NCBI GenBank assembly: GCA_904066235.2
Contig: CAJFCV020000001.1
Coordinates: 13,015,291 to 13,079,290, forward strand
Reading direction: 5' to 3'
From: Bursaphelenchus xylophilus
Lineage: Eukaryota; Nematoda; Chromadorea; Rhabditida; Aphelenchoididae
Length of the DNA: 64,000 nucleotides
The position numbers were made by a program, and so were the translations under genes. Under the pieces are notes generated by a model. That model had not been told where the DNA came from. It saw nothing but the letters and a program-made list of their open reading frames with translations, and did not search any database. The first letter of the stretch is position 1; the number at the start of each line of letters is the position of its first letter. Shown here one piece after another: positions 22,177-33,725 of the stretch.

Positions 22177-24326
22177 GTAAGTGCTCTTTTTTTGGGTTTT
22201 GTTACTTTAGGTATATCTGTGGAAGAACTTGGTATTTGAAAGGGAGTTTGAAACACTGTCTCCTTGAACATGGTATTATTAGCTAGAGGAAGGCTTTTTT
22301 CCTTGAATAGCTGCTTTTCCGTTATGAATTTTCCATGGATTTGAGGCCTTTCATCAACTTTTTTAAGATTTTTAGCAGTAATCTTTCTTGTAGAAGTTTT
22401 GACGGATTTGCCACGAAATTATAGGATTTTTTGATATTTCAACTGTTACAAAGATGAATGAAGGATTCTACGACATTGTTTTTAGGCTGCCCCACCAGAA
22501 GCTCTTCCTCCTCATGAGCCTCAAGTCGATGTTGTGCAGATCGACAGTTTGGTAAGATAATGGAATTTTCGGTTGAATTTTTTCAATTTTAGGTTATCAT
22601 GAAGTTGGTGAAACATGTGGACTCTGAGTTCTATTCCGGAATGTCAGATGCCGCCGGTGAAGCCTGTCAGGGAATCCTGACTGGTCTTATTTCGGCTGAA
22701 GACCGTCGACTTGAGATCACAAATTGCTTCCCAACTCCTCGTCCGGAGCTCTTGATGGATGCTGATGACGGTCAGGCGAATGCCCACTCTCTTGAAGACA
22801 AGCAGAACGAAGTTGTTGACATGTTGAGGCGGTTCAGGTAGGATTTGAAAGGTTTTTATATTGTAGTAGGCAACTGAAGAGAGATTTCGATTTTTTGGTT
22901 GAAGATCGATTTGGATGGGGTTTTAGGGTGTTTCAATGGGAATAAAATGGACTTCCTGAAAATTTTATAAGGATTTTGTCGTTCAGATGCATGTTTTAGA
23001 TGTTATTATTGATGCCTCTTTCAGAAAGATGAACATCGATTATGAACTGGTTGGTTTCTACCAGTCTTATCTCTTTGGTGCCTGTTATAGTCAAGAAATG
23101 GTAGAGAGTTTGTTCGACTACCAAGACAGTCTTTTCGATAGTGTCATCTTGGTCTACGGTGAGTTGCTTCCAAAAGTTCCTATTTTCCTTCGAATTTTAG
23201 ACCCAGTCGCCACTCGACAAGGCCGTTTAGCCGTTCGGGCTCTAAGACTCACACCAAAAGCCTTCGATCTTTATACCAACACCGACTTCTCACCTGAAGC
23301 GTAAGTTTTGGTCTAGTGTAATATAAAAATTTTGTTGTTTTGAGCAAAATATTCTCGGTTTTGATGTGACTGCGTGTCTTTAGCCTCAAAAACTCCGGAG
23401 TGACCTATTCGAATCTGTTGGAAGAGCTGCCGATCTTCATCAAGAACTCGCATTTGATGAATGTGATGTTGGCTGAGCTCAGACTCCTCCAGCCCAAGAA
23501 GACCGCCCCCAATCTTGAGCTGGGCACTCGCGGAAGTCTGGAGAAGACCCTACGAGCCATGGTTTGCAATGTGGAGGAGTTGAACAAGTCCATTGGGGCG
23601 TACAACAAGTACACCTTGGAGAAGCAGCGTTATGATGCGGTGCTGAACTCGCTGATCCAGGTGGGAGTTTTTGAATGATTTTTTTTTTGAAATTTAGGAT
23701 TTGGAGATCATTTTGGACCCAATTGGAGAGATTCAAATCAAAAAAAAATTTTTTTTTTGAAATTTTGTTAAAAAAAAATTGGGCTTATTACAGTGGCGGA
23801 CGTGATCTAGTGGAAAAAAAGTACCATTTTGCATCTGGGAAGTATAAAAAAATGTGGCAAAATACCTCCTTCTCCAAGTGAAAAAACTCCGTTTTGAAGG
23901 GCGCCCTTTCCCTCACAAAACTCCCTTTTGAAATCGGCGTTTTTTCAATTGGAGAGGGAGGCATTTTGCTACATTTTTTGATACTTCCCGGATGCAAAAT
24001 GGTACTTTTTTGCCCCTGGGTCAGGTCCGTGACTGTGTGATAGAAAGGAGTGTAATATCTGTTTCCAGAAGCGCCAGATCGAAAACGAAGCCCGTGCCGC
24101 CCGCGGCGAGGCCCGTCTCTCAATCGAAGACCTGAAACGCCAACAAAAACAGCCTCAGATCCAGACCAGAAACGGAATGATTGAGCTGTTCTTGAACGCC
24201 GCCGACACTGACGCATACGCCAACTTCACAGCCAAAGTCACTGGCGACAACATCGCCAAACTTTTCATGTCCGAAGCCGCCGGCCAATCGGCTCAAGTCC
24301 CCGCCGAAAGAGAAACCCCCCTGTAA
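22174..24326 (+). CDS. eif-3.H: Translation initiation factor eIF3 subunit h, 360 aa
   Basis: Seven coding exons join in phase: 22174-22176, 22486-22551, 22593-22837, 23025-23158, 23201-23300, 23384-23660 and 24069-24326. The product is the MPN-domain subunit h of eIF3, which scaffolds the 43S pre-initiation complex. Residues 24-160 form the MPN fold: VIMKLVKHVD, GILTGLI, EITNCFPTP, YELVGFYQS and SVILVYDP; the JAMM metal ligands are absent, as expected for this non-catalytic subunit. The C-terminal half is helical (NSHLMNVMLAEL, GAYNKYTLEKQRYD). Length equals that of animal orthologues. Exon 1 consists only of the ATG. Intron 6 holds a MITE C. The poly(A) signal AATAAA is at 24432. Confidence 0.97.
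23790..24035. repeat. MITE family C, copy in eIF3h intron 6
   Basis: Ends TACAGTGGCGGACGTGATC and CAGGTCCGTGACTGTG flank mirrored TTTTGCATCTGGGAAGTA arms. The element makes up most of the intron. Confidence 0.9.
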
Positions 24327-24431
24327 AATTGTTGATTGTTACGTTGTAAGAGCACGATATATCTGCGTATCGTGAAATTACAACCCATCTTTATTGACCT
24401 TCCTTGTTTTTCTTTGTTTGTCTCATCGGGA

Positions 24432-24437
24432 AATAAA
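24432..24437 (+). promoter_or_regulatory. Poly(A) signal of eIF3h
   Basis: AATAAA lies about 105 bp after the stop. The next gene is convergent, its stop only 150 bp further on. Confidence 0.6.
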
Positions 24438-24587
24438 TTATCAAGTTTTTTTTGGAGTTGATGTCAAGTGTAATATACGAAATGTTAAAATAGACAGAAT
24501 TTACCCGAAGAAAGCCGATGCACATGTCAAATATGGTTTATAATAGTTAATGAGATTGTGAAATGCGAATTATGTTCCACCAAATCT

Positions 24588-25204
24588 TCACCTCCGCCGA
24601 TCCGAGTGATAATCTCGGCTATACCCGCGCCCCGACTGATGGCCTTGATTCTGCCCCCAATTCCGTTGGAAATTACCCGCATTGCCTCTGGGATTACCTG
24701 AAAGCCGATATTAATTAACTGTAATCTGAAATTCACCTAAAAATTGAAGCTTTTTATATTACACTAGATACTCACCGTTCCCTCGCCAATTCGAATTGCC
24801 ATTCCGACGGAAGAATTGCCGTGGGGCTGACCAATTGGGCATTACTATGGGCTCTAACGGTTGGTTTACGCGATTCACGTAATCTACATCGTTTTGGGTA
24901 TACCTGAAAGTAAGGTCGGATAATCTATCATTATCCCCATTAAATTGTCTCCATTATGGCTCTAAAAACAAAAAAATAGAAAGAACAAATCTTACCGGTC
25001 CTTGAACATTTCCTCATACTCGGATAGTTTCGATACGAAGCCATCTTCGTCAGGTTCTGTTTTGGCATCAGGTGAACTCGCTTTGGACGGTCCTTGCAGA
25101 TCATAACTGTCCGATTTCTCCGTGGAATCATCCGAGTCCTCAAGCTTCTGGCGTTTCTCAACTATTTCCGGGGCTTCTATCGGTTCTGCGAGTCTTGTCG
25201 TCAT
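24588..25204 (-). CDS. RNMT-activating mini-protein (RAMAC) homologue, 148 aa
   Basis: Three exons join in phase: 25204-24996, 24903-24776 and 24697-24588. RAMAC binds and activates the mRNA cap guanine-N7 methyltransferase RNMT in the nucleus. The family signature is the YEEMFKDRYTQNDVDYVNR segment (residues about 62-82), equivalent to the FEEMFASRFTxxDxxY motif, followed by an Asn/Arg/Gly-rich RNA-binding tail (NWRGN, RGNAGNFQRNWGQN, SGRGYSRDY) and an RRR end. The first 60 residues are an acidic, Ser-rich extension longer than in the vertebrate protein (118 aa). A TTTTTAG acceptor 8 bp before the ATG suggests trans-splicing. It is convergent with eIF3h. Confidence 0.85.
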
Positions 25205-26593
25205 TTCACGAGCTAAAAATACAATTGATTGTCAAGTATAATATAAATACTCAAAATCTTGAGACAAATCGCGAAAGTAGTCGAAAAAAGCGTGGTAAAT
25301 AGAAAGAAGACATTCGAAATAAATTATATTACACTAAAAGCAAAGCAAACATCGAATTTCAACATTATAAAACCACCCTTCCAATGAACAAAGTGTGTAA
25401 AAAGTGAATGGTGTAGAGAACAGGGCGTGCAGTTGGTTTCAAGCTGAAAGTTGTTTACGACTAAAGGACATTAATTTGGTTTGCATCAAGGCGAAAACAA
25501 CGAAAGCTTAGAAATTTCTCTGACGAAATTGTTGAAGATCATATCTGCAGTCGGCGAACTGCGCCCGCAACACAAAATGGATAAAAAATGGATAGGTTTT
25601 GGTTTGTTATAAGGAGATTTCTGGTAAAATTTAGATCCTACTATTCGTTTTTGTCCAATTAATAAAATCTTTGTAAAGTTAGATACAGCGAGAATAACAT
25701 TTTTTTCAATTAATGTTAATATACCAACTAAAGTATAACATGAATAACTCCACGAAAAATCAAGCAAGCCATAAACGGCTCTGTGAAAACTTCTAAAATT
25801 ACATTCTTGGCGTAATAACTGCAAAATACAGAATATTCAATGTCGCAGTCTTTGGGAAAGTTATTTTGAATATCTCTCGGGCGCAGTTCGCTGGCCATCG
25901 ATTTGGTCGAGAAATTAGCGCGAATAAAAAATCCGTCATCCCGACGGTTTTATTCTATGAAGTGCAAGGTAATATCTGTACTGTGACATCGTATACTTGA
26001 TATCACACCCGGTTTAATCAATTTTTCACGCCTATTTGTCCGATTACTCCCATCCGGATGACGGATTTTCTGGAATTTCCTCAAAATTTTTCACTCGCGA
26101 AAATCTCGATAAAACCGCACTCTCGCCGGCTAGCATCGGGCCTCCGGGCGCCATTTTAATTCGGTCAACATTCGTAATTAACCCATCTCGTTTCGTTGCG
26201 GACAAGCTTTGCTCGGCCTTCGCCTAAGTCTGGGGATTAAACTGGCCGCAGGTTCCGAGTTTTCGTCGAAGCGCCGACGGAAACCGAATTCTGGTGAGTA
26301 CCTTTTCTATTTTTGTTCGTATTTTAGGTTGTTGAAGGTGTGGCGAAAGATTCATGCGAGTATTCGTCGATTTTGCGAGGATTTATGGCCATTTTATAAT
26401 CTTAGACCACCTATTCTCAAGTTTTGAAATTTTTTACCCAAAAAAGAAAGAGAACTATTGGGCTTTTGCTATTTTGGGCAAGATAAGGTTATAATCTTGC
26501 TGGTAGTTCCGTTTCCGGCCACAAAAAACAACAAGAATGATGGTGTTTTGACCCTATATTATCCATGCTTTCAGTGGCGGCGTTGACCGGATA
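25205..26593. other. Divergent intergenic region between RAMAC and WDR20
   Basis: The stretch contains two TCAAGTRTAATATAA motifs (about 25230 and 25325), a GCGAACTGCGCCCGC / GGGCGCAGTTCGC inverted pair (about 25553 and 25876) and, from about 26100 to 26291, a GC-richer segment ending in CCGAATTCTG|GTGAGT that is probably the non-coding first exon of the WDR20 gene. Confidence 0.5.
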
Positions 26594-29483
26594 ATGCGCG
26601 CTGGTGTCGGCGTGTACGGTGCGGCCACGTCTTCGCTGAGCCCCCAGTCCAACGCACTGTTCGTGGGCTCATCCGTGTCGCCGTTGAGCGCAGCGTCGCC
26701 GTTGTCGGGCTCGCCGTCGCAGCAGCACCTGCTGAACCACGGGACGCCCGTCTTGGAGACGACGATTGTTAGCGGGCAAAAGGACCTGATCAAGACACAC
26801 TTCACGACCCGCGAGGGTACTTATCGCCAGATGACAGTGGCTGACCAGCCGGCCAAGAACAGGGTTAACATGGCTCAGGTGGGCTGTTGTTTTAGCTATT
26901 TTTTCTTCGATTTTTAGGTGAATTTTGGATAGTAAAGGCTAAGTTTAGGTTCAGAATGGAAGCTCGGGTTGTAATGCGCCAGTGCGAGTGTCCTTTATTC
27001 GAGTTCCACAGTCGATTCCTTTCGATCAAGCTGAAAGTAGCCATCATGATGAATGTGCGAGTATACCGGATGAGGAATCGCATGTTGTAGAGAGAATAGC
27101 CTTCAACATTGGACGAGAGCTGTTTGTCTATGATTTTGAGTAAGTGTTTTTCGTATTTTTTTCGAATTTTAGGTACCTCTTATATTGTACTTGACCAAAA
27201 ACCTCTTCAGAAATCTGAGTGGAACATTAGACTGGTCGAAGCCGCTGGACAAGCGGATATACAAAGGAACATTCCCCACTTGTCATGATTTCAACCACGA
27301 AACGTTGTCCGCCACTCGTTGCCATCTTGTTGTTGGCTTCTCAGCGGGCCAAATTCAACTGGTCGACCCCTTCCAAAAGGAATACCCAACGAGTAAATTG
27401 TTCAACGAAGAAAGACTGATTGAGAAATCGTCTGTGACGTGTATCAAATGGATCCCCGGGAGCCCTCAACAGTTTCTGGCGTCGCATCAAAGCGGGTTCA
27501 TGTATGTTTATAACGAAGAATACCCAACTTGTGCGGTGGCACCCGTCTATAACATGGTCAAACAAGTGAGTTGGGGCTCAAATGGGCTGAAAATTTTTTT
27601 GAGGAGCTAGGAAGGATATTCAGATAGATTTTTGGCCAAAATTTTAGATTTTTTATATTACACTTGATAAAAGTTTCAAAATTTTTGGTCAAATAAGACT
27701 TTTTTGTTGTATAATATGACGGGAAAAGATATGAATTGCCCTTGAGATTTCTTGAATATTTATTTAACTCGAAAAAATATCATTTTTTGATATGATTTTA
27801 GCTGGTCTAAAGTAATATAATCAGATGAATAAAACTCCTTCCAATTTTAGACTGATCACTTCTCCGTCTACTCAATGAAAAGTCGACCAAATAAGAATCC
27901 AATAAGACGGATACAAGTGGGAAAAGGCGCCATTAACCAGTTCGAATTTGCTCCACATTCCACCGACCTGTTAGCTGTTGTTGGACAGGTAAAAAACTTG
28001 AAAAATTCGTTGATTTTGGCTGATATTCGGTTTTTTTTGGGTATTTTGAAGTGTGAAATAAGAAACTACACAAACGAATTTGGTATTTTTTTTATTTCAG
28101 GACGGGTTCATGCGGATTTTCCGCTTCTCCCAAATGGAATTGCTCTGCCAGATGCGCTCCTACTTTGGCGGCCTCCTGTGCCTGTCCTGGTCGCCGGATC
28201 AGAAGCTGATTGCCACCGGCGGAGAAGACGACCTTCTAACTGTGTTCTCGGTCACAGAAAACAGAGTCCTGTGCAGAGGACAGGGCCATAAAAGTTGGAT
28301 TTCCCAAGTCGCCTTCGACCCCTATGTCAACAAATACAACGGCCAAAATAACGGCTTATTTGGTGCTGCCTTCAATGATCAACTCAATGTGGGCTCAGCG
28401 TCGAGCACAGAGGACCTGAAGACGTTGGTTACGCCGGAAATTACACGACGTATGTTGGTTTTGAAAAATTATTTTTTCGGTTTTTAGACTCTCGACCGCA
28501 GAATGGAGAAGTCCATGAAAATGGACATAGAATGTCGAATTCGACGCAAGAAGACAAGGTTAGAACCAGACTAGGATCGCTAGGCATGCGACCACCAAAA
28601 TTGGACTCCATTTGTAAATCCGAGGAGAGCTTGGCCCAAAATGGACATTATCATCATGATGAAGATAGTGTCTTCTATCGGATCGGCACTGTCTCTCATG
28701 ACACTCAGCTTTGCCTATGGGACGTTGGGACCGAAATTCTGAAATATCAGAACAAGGAACCGAGCACCAGCAAGGATATGGTATCATCTACAACAAGTGG
28801 TGCCATGATCAACAACTTGACAGACCCCGCTTCTCGGACCGCCTCAGAGGCTCGAAGCACCTACGAAAGCCCGGTGATGGGATTTTATAATGATGTAAGC
28901 GAGTTTGAACCAGTTTTTATATTGTTTTAGGTACCTGAAGCACCGTCCGGATCAGCCAGTGTAAAAGAAGTCGTAACAAAAGAGCCGAAGCCAAGCAAAC
29001 CGAGAAGATTCCTCCATAAGAGAGTACTCAGCTTTGGCAATCGACACAACAACACGGCGGAAAGGTAGGAATTATAAAAATTGAAAAATTTTGGGTCCCG
29101 CAACGAAATCTTGGCATTTTGATTTTTATAGTGGAATAGATCGGAAATGGTCCCTGGAGGGTTTTTTGACTATGTTTTGTAAATTTTGAAAATTTAGAAG
29201 TGCTAGAAACCCCCGAAACAGCTCAACCTTACCACCTCAATTGAATGGACCCGCCCTAAGTCCGGTGGAGGCGCCGGTCATCGACCCTGCCCTTCAGCTC
29301 TTCGGAACCTCGCAATGCCCCCGAATGGACGCCGTCCCGATAATCGAACCGCTGGTGTGCAAGAAAATCTCCAACGAACGGCTTACTGTACTTTGTTTTA
29401 GGCCGGACTGCTTGGTAACGGCGTGTCAGGAGGGCTTTGTTTGCACCTGGGCTAGGCCGGGAAGAGTTATAACAACGCTATAG
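26594..29483 (+). CDS. wdr-20: WDR20/DMWD-family WD40 protein, 714 aa
   Basis: Eight coding exons join in phase: 26594-26878, 26949-27139, 27211-27565, 27851-27988, 28101-28449, 28488-28894, 28931-29064 and 29198-29483. WDR20 is the WD40 co-activator of the deubiquitinases USP12 and USP46. Diagnostic blocks are RIYKGTFPTCHDFN, LVVGFSAGQIQLVDP, SKLFNEERLIEKS, SYFGGLLCLSWSPD, ATGGEDDLLTVFSV, GQGHKSWISQVAFDPY and, at the C-terminus, CPRMDAVPIIEPLVCKKI with ERLTVL and TACQEGFVCTWARPG. The N-terminal 95 residues are a Ser/Pro-rich low-complexity extension, and a Ser/Thr-rich linker splits the sixth and seventh blades, as in the family. Length is close to animal orthologues plus the extension. AATAAA is at 29785. 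Confidence 0.97.
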
Positions 29484-29784
29484 GGATTTAAGCGCCATTC
29501 CGTATTGAATTGCGCCGGATTTTGAGGATTTGCACTCTGCAGCCTGCAGTAGCTAGGGCGCAGCTCGAACCCCCTCAAAAGTTGCGTAAACGTTTGGGCG
29601 CTAAAATTCGGTGAATTTATAGGTCATTTTCTAATTGCTAAACATATTTTGCGTGCAGATATACCACTTGTGAAACATTAGGGCTCTGAAATTTAACCAG
29701 TATCTTACACTTGTCTAACCCTATGTCCTCGGACCGTGATATTTATATATTTCTCAACTTTAACTCATTTTATACGTGTTTGTA

Positions 29785-29790
29785 AATAAA
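29785..29790 (+). promoter_or_regulatory. Poly(A) signal of WDR20
   Basis: AATAAA lies about 300 bp past the stop; a GGGCGCAGCTCG motif sits in the 3' UTR near 29547. The 570 bp between the WDR20 and cellulase stops hold no other gene. Confidence 0.55.
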
Positions 29791-30058
29791 TTTTGATGAT
29801 ATGCAGTCAATTGTAAAAAGTAGAGAAGGGATTTGAGATGAGGGGAAGACTTGACTCAACTGCGTCAAATGTTGGGTCAAGTGTTTCTCTTGGACGAATA
29901 TGGGGGAAATGATGGCCGGAGAGGATTTAAGGAGCTCTGGATTGAAAGGAAAAAGAGTTATTTAGTTTTAGGAGTGATCAAATTAGATTAGCATGCTTTA
30001 TTTTTCGAAAAAACGAGAAAATTGTTATGGGTTACAGTAACCAATATTTTCATCCATT

Positions 30059-31575
30059 TTATTCGACGAAACTGTCCTCGTCGGCGCGAATGCACTGACT
30101 CTTCTCCGTAATCTCCTTGGGGCACTTGACGCGCTTAAAGGTGACCTTCGGGATCTGTGCTCCCAAATACCAGCTCCAACGCCAATGGCAGCCGGGCTGC
30201 AATTCCTGCGGGAGCTGACTGCATTCGCTCACCGCGCTGATTCCACCGTAACGCTTTCCCCAACCGTCCTTTGGCGCGTGGTGCTGGGCGGTGCAGCCGT
30301 TCAGGTAGCCCACACCGCAGCCGGGAATCGCCATGTCGAAGTGGTTTTCGCCCAAATCTCCGCCCGTATTCGTGGCTTGGACCACGAATTTTTTGCCCTA
30401 AAATTTTTTATATGCCTTATCTTAGCTTTACGTAATGAATTTAAATAAAAAATCAAAAAAAAATCTCAAAAGTTGGGTCCCACCACGAAAGATTGATTGT
30501 TTGAAAAAGTCTGTAAAATCGCAAAATCTCATCTGCTCGACTTTATATGGTAGTCAGAGGACCGTCACACAAATTTCCGCGACTTTTTAACATTAATTTT
30601 TCTACAATATTCAAAAAATTGGGTCCCAACACGAAAGATTTCACTTTCAAAAATCACCTCAAAATCTTTAAAAATCCCACCTTGACTGGTCCCTCAGTGA
30701 AGGTGAGCTCATAACAAGAACAACACCATCCGTCCTCGCTCATTCCGGCCAATTTCACGGCCGCAAATCCGTAGGAGAGCTGATCGTTGACGGCCCAAGG
30801 CTGCTCGTGCGAGCACATGTACGCGACCCCATGCTTCCCGCACGCCGACCATGCGTTGCTGTCGTTGAGGGGGCGGTCGAACTTGTCACAAGCCAGCGAT
30901 GGGCGCGTCTTCAGGTTGGTTTTCCCGGGCCACGCACAAGACGGCTTACAGCAGTCCCTAAAATAAGGTTTTTTGGTGCAATTAGAAAGGAATAGCGATT
31001 GAAAATAGTTTATAAACAGTTTTTCTGGACTATTAGGGCTATTCCGAGTAATTTTCACCAGTTTCCGTTAATTTTGAAAAAGTTCAAGTTTTCGTTGTGG
31101 GACCAAAAATTTCTAAAATTTAATGGTTTTGATGCAAAAAGAGAGGAATAGTAATTGAAAATAATTTATAAACAGCACCCCGCATCATTTTTGACTAGTC
31201 TCCTTGAATTTTGAAGAGATTCAGGGTTTCGCTGTGGGACCAAAATTTTTTACAATTTGAGGGTTTTTGATGCGAAACAAGAGGACTTGTGACTGGAAAT
31301 AATGTATAAACAGTTTTTCTAACCTATTAGGGTCACTCCACATCACTTTTCACAGTTTCCTTTAATTTCGAAGAAATTCAGGTTTTCGTTGTGGGACCAA
31401 AAATTTTCGAAAATTTCCACCAGTTTTTTGCGAGAGTCTAGATTTTTTGTCAAATGATTCAAAAAATTTACATAATCATATTTCCTTACCAATAGCCAGT
31501 GGTTGTGCCAGCTTTTTGGCCTACAACAACACACACCAGAGCAACAAGGAGCCCGAAAAAGATTACCGATTTCAT
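30059..31575 (-). CDS. GH45 endoglucanase (cellulase), secreted, 233 aa
   Basis: Three exons join in phase: 31575-31490, 30957-30681 and 30397-30059. The enzyme hydrolyses beta-1,4-glucan (cellulose). A signal peptide (residues 1-20, MKSVIFFGLLVALVCVVVGQ) is followed at once by the catalytic domain. The GH45 signature TGYWDCCKPSCAW spans residues 26-38 with the predicted proton acceptor D30; the second catalytic residue is D142 in ENHFDMAIPGCGVG. Many conserved cysteines (CSCYEL, NGC, CGVGYLNGC) match the disulfide pattern. Length equals single-domain GH45 enzymes; no carbohydrate-binding module. One family Gly is Cys (PGCGVG). GH45 is rare in nematodes and best known from fungi-derived genes of Bursaphelenchus. 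The presence of two spliceosomal introns shows it is integrated in the nematode genome. Confidence 0.95.
30965..31420. repeat. Three tandem 140-bp units in GH45 intron 1
   Basis: Each unit has a TTTTTGATGC/GGTGCAA start, GGAATAG..ATTGAAAATA, TATAAACAG, TTTTCACAGTTTCC and a GTGGGACCAAAA end (at about 31099, 31235 and 31393). The GGGTCCCAMCACGAAAG strings in intron 2 (30474 and 30621) are the same end block inverted. Confidence 0.8.
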
Positions 31576-31985
31576 CGCTTCCTTTGAACGTTGACATTAC
31601 CGCTGTCGCAGCCAGAGCTTTTATACCCGGATAAAGACGCTTGTACGGTCAGTAGTTCAAAAACACGATGTTTATTCAACTGCCCACACCTTGAACAGAA
31701 CGTTAAAAAAATCAAGTTCATGTCCAACTGAAGCCAATTGTTCCGACTGCATCGTTTGAACAGCCGTATAGTGCTGTCTGGGCTCATGGTGCGAGGTTTT
31801 GAACTTGTAGGAACCAAATTTCAAGACGAAATTATTCACGTGCATAGTACACAAAAACATCTAAAATTATAATAATAGTACATATCAAAAAAATTTTTTT
31901 TTTAAAATATTATTTTGTCCAACAAATAATGACCCTCTTCGAAAAATTTATTTTTTCGTCAAAATTTACCGTAATAACTGCGATC

Positions 31986-32249
31986 TATTTAATCAAAATA
32001 ATTATCCTGTGCTTTATCACGCTTGTTAAAACGTGCCAAAAAGTTTTTTATGTCTGTAGTTCCGGAACCCCGGCTTCCGGAGCCGATGAAACTTTTGAAG
32101 GCCTTTTCAAGGACGTCTTCATTGTCGAATTCCCTACCACTGATGAAACGGGCTAGATTCTTGAACTGATGATAATGCGTATAGGCCAGCTTTGACAAAT
32201 AGGCTGGACGAGGGACAGTCTCGTATCTCGATTAAATCGGCTTCTGGAG
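31986..32249 (-). pseudogene. Mariner-like transposase remnant, C-terminal part
   Basis: A minus-strand frame ending at 31989 reads PAYLSKLAYTHYHQF, then FISGREFDNEDVLEKAFKSF and ends DNYFD, which parallels the C-terminal HPPYSPDLAPxDYHLF...F...F end of mariner transposases. The third catalytic Asp of the S-P-D motif is gone, so the copy is dead. It is cut off at 32250 by the hAT-like MITE; another piece continues at 32760. Confidence 0.6.
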
Positions 32250-32754
32250 TAGGCATGGCTCCGGGCCGGGCTTTCCAAAATTTACGGCAGTCAAAATTTG
32301 AAAAAATTTTCAGAAATTCTAAAGTGCGGCCTCATAGTTAATACGCTGGCAAAAAGAGAAATAGGAAAATTGTTCAAAACTACGCAATACGCTTGTAGGT
32401 TTTTTCAAATCCGGTAATAGATCTGTGATAAAATATTTTTGCTAAAATTTGGGTGACTATACACAAAATTTTATAATTTTTTGCAACCATATAGTAAGAA
32501 AATTTATGGCGACTTAGTAATTTATAAAAATAGTCAAGCGGCAATTGCACTATGTATAGGGTTTTCTAAATTATTCTTTACATTTTGCGAAAATGTGCCA
32601 TAATTTTCCCTTCATTTCCTGCTTTGTTTCTTTCCAGCCTAGTACAAAAATTTTCCGGGCCGAACCGGGCCAGGCTTTCCAAATTTTACAAGCCCGGAGA
32701 TTTAGGCCCGGGCTGGGCCGGGCTGGCCCGGTTTGCAGCCATGCCATTCTGGAG
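32242..32754. mobile_element. hAT-like MITE with 8-bp target duplication
   Basis: The element spans 32250-32746. It opens TAGGCATGGCTCCGGGCC and closes CCCGGTTTGCAGCCATGCCA, and is flanked on both sides by TTCTGGAG (32242-32249 and 32747-32754). An 8-bp target duplication is typical of hAT transposons. The inside has CGGGCC-rich ends and an AT-rich non-coding middle. It landed in the mariner fossil. Confidence 0.75.
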
Positions 32755-32940
32755 GGTGATCTTTCAAAGGGGAGGTTCCGTGTAGCCGCTAAGAATTTTT
32801 GGACTTGTGCGGCGCATCGTTGAAGACAGACGATGCCACAAACTGTCTCTCTGGATACAGTAGGGGATGATATCTACATTTTGGCCGGCTTTCAAGAACT
32901 GTATTGTACTATTCCCATGCTGCACCGTCAAGAACTAGTC
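32755..32940 (-). pseudogene. Mariner-like transposase remnant, central part
   Basis: The minus strand reads IQFLKAGQNVDIIPYCIQRD, then SLWHRLSS. This matches the conserved central FELL..GQT.N...YC.QLD..L section of mariner transposases. It is collinear with the C-terminal fragment on the far side of the MITE. Confidence 0.5.
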
Positions 32941-33079
32941 ATCACCTTGTTTTGGGAGGAGTCGGGCTTTGACAAGTGCCGTGCAAAATTAGCTGCCTAA
33001 TTTTGGCTGGTAAGGGTGAAAAAACCCTCGGAAATTTTCTCGAAACACCATGAAAATGCGCCTTTTTTAGATTGGAACC

Positions 33080-33486
33080 AGAGATTGCCACGGTCAAAAT
33101 TTTGGCTCCGGCTCTGGGAGCTAAGAGGCCAAATTTGCAGCTCCGGCTCTTGGCTCCGTGCAAAATTTAAAAAGGCCTCCGGCTCCGAATCCCGGCTCCT
33201 ACGCAAACTGTTTTTTTAAAAAATATTATATTTTTCCAAAAATAAAAATTATTAGTGCCAGAGATCATACAGCCAACGTTTTTGCAGTCAAATCACATCC
33301 TCCGCAGTGTTTTTCAAGCAATTTGGTTTAACAAGGTCACGAAATTTTTACGTTTCTGACCGCTGGGAAGCCTGGCTCCGACTTTGGGCTCGGGAGCCGG
33401 AGCCGACCTCAAAATTTCCGGCTCCGGCTCTGGCTGCCGGCTCGGAGCCGGAGCCAAGAGCCGGCTCCGGAGCCGTGGCAATCTCT
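33080..33486. repeat. MITE family A (GGCTCC palindrome), copy 2
   Basis: It has AGAGATTGCCACGG and CCGTGGCAATCTCT ends. It is very similar to the copy at 3794-4222, including the non-palindromic centre with AGATCATACAGCCAACG. Confidence 0.9.
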
Positions 33487-33725
33487 GATTGGAACTACTA
33501 ATTAAGGTGTAGTATAAATTAAGTTTGATATTTTGAGGCTTGTAAAGATACCAGAGTTTACTTTAGTTCAAAACAAAGCTTTTGATTTGCTAAAAACTTG
33601 GTCAAAAAGGCATTTGTGTGGTGTTGCGAGAAAAGTTCAGAGGATTTTTTCACCCTTACAAACCGAAATTAGGCAGCTAAATTTTGCATTTTCTGAATCA
33701 GAAAAATTTTACGATTTTTTTGATA

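Noticed and set aside
24588..24736. Alternative last RAMAC exon frame (VIPEAMRVISNGIG)
   Set aside because: It needs a donor one base earlier; the GGTGAGT donor gives the Arg/Gly-rich frame expected for RAMAC.
22174..31575. An operon of eIF3h, RAMAC, WDR20 and cellulase
   Set aside because: Neighbouring genes alternate strands.
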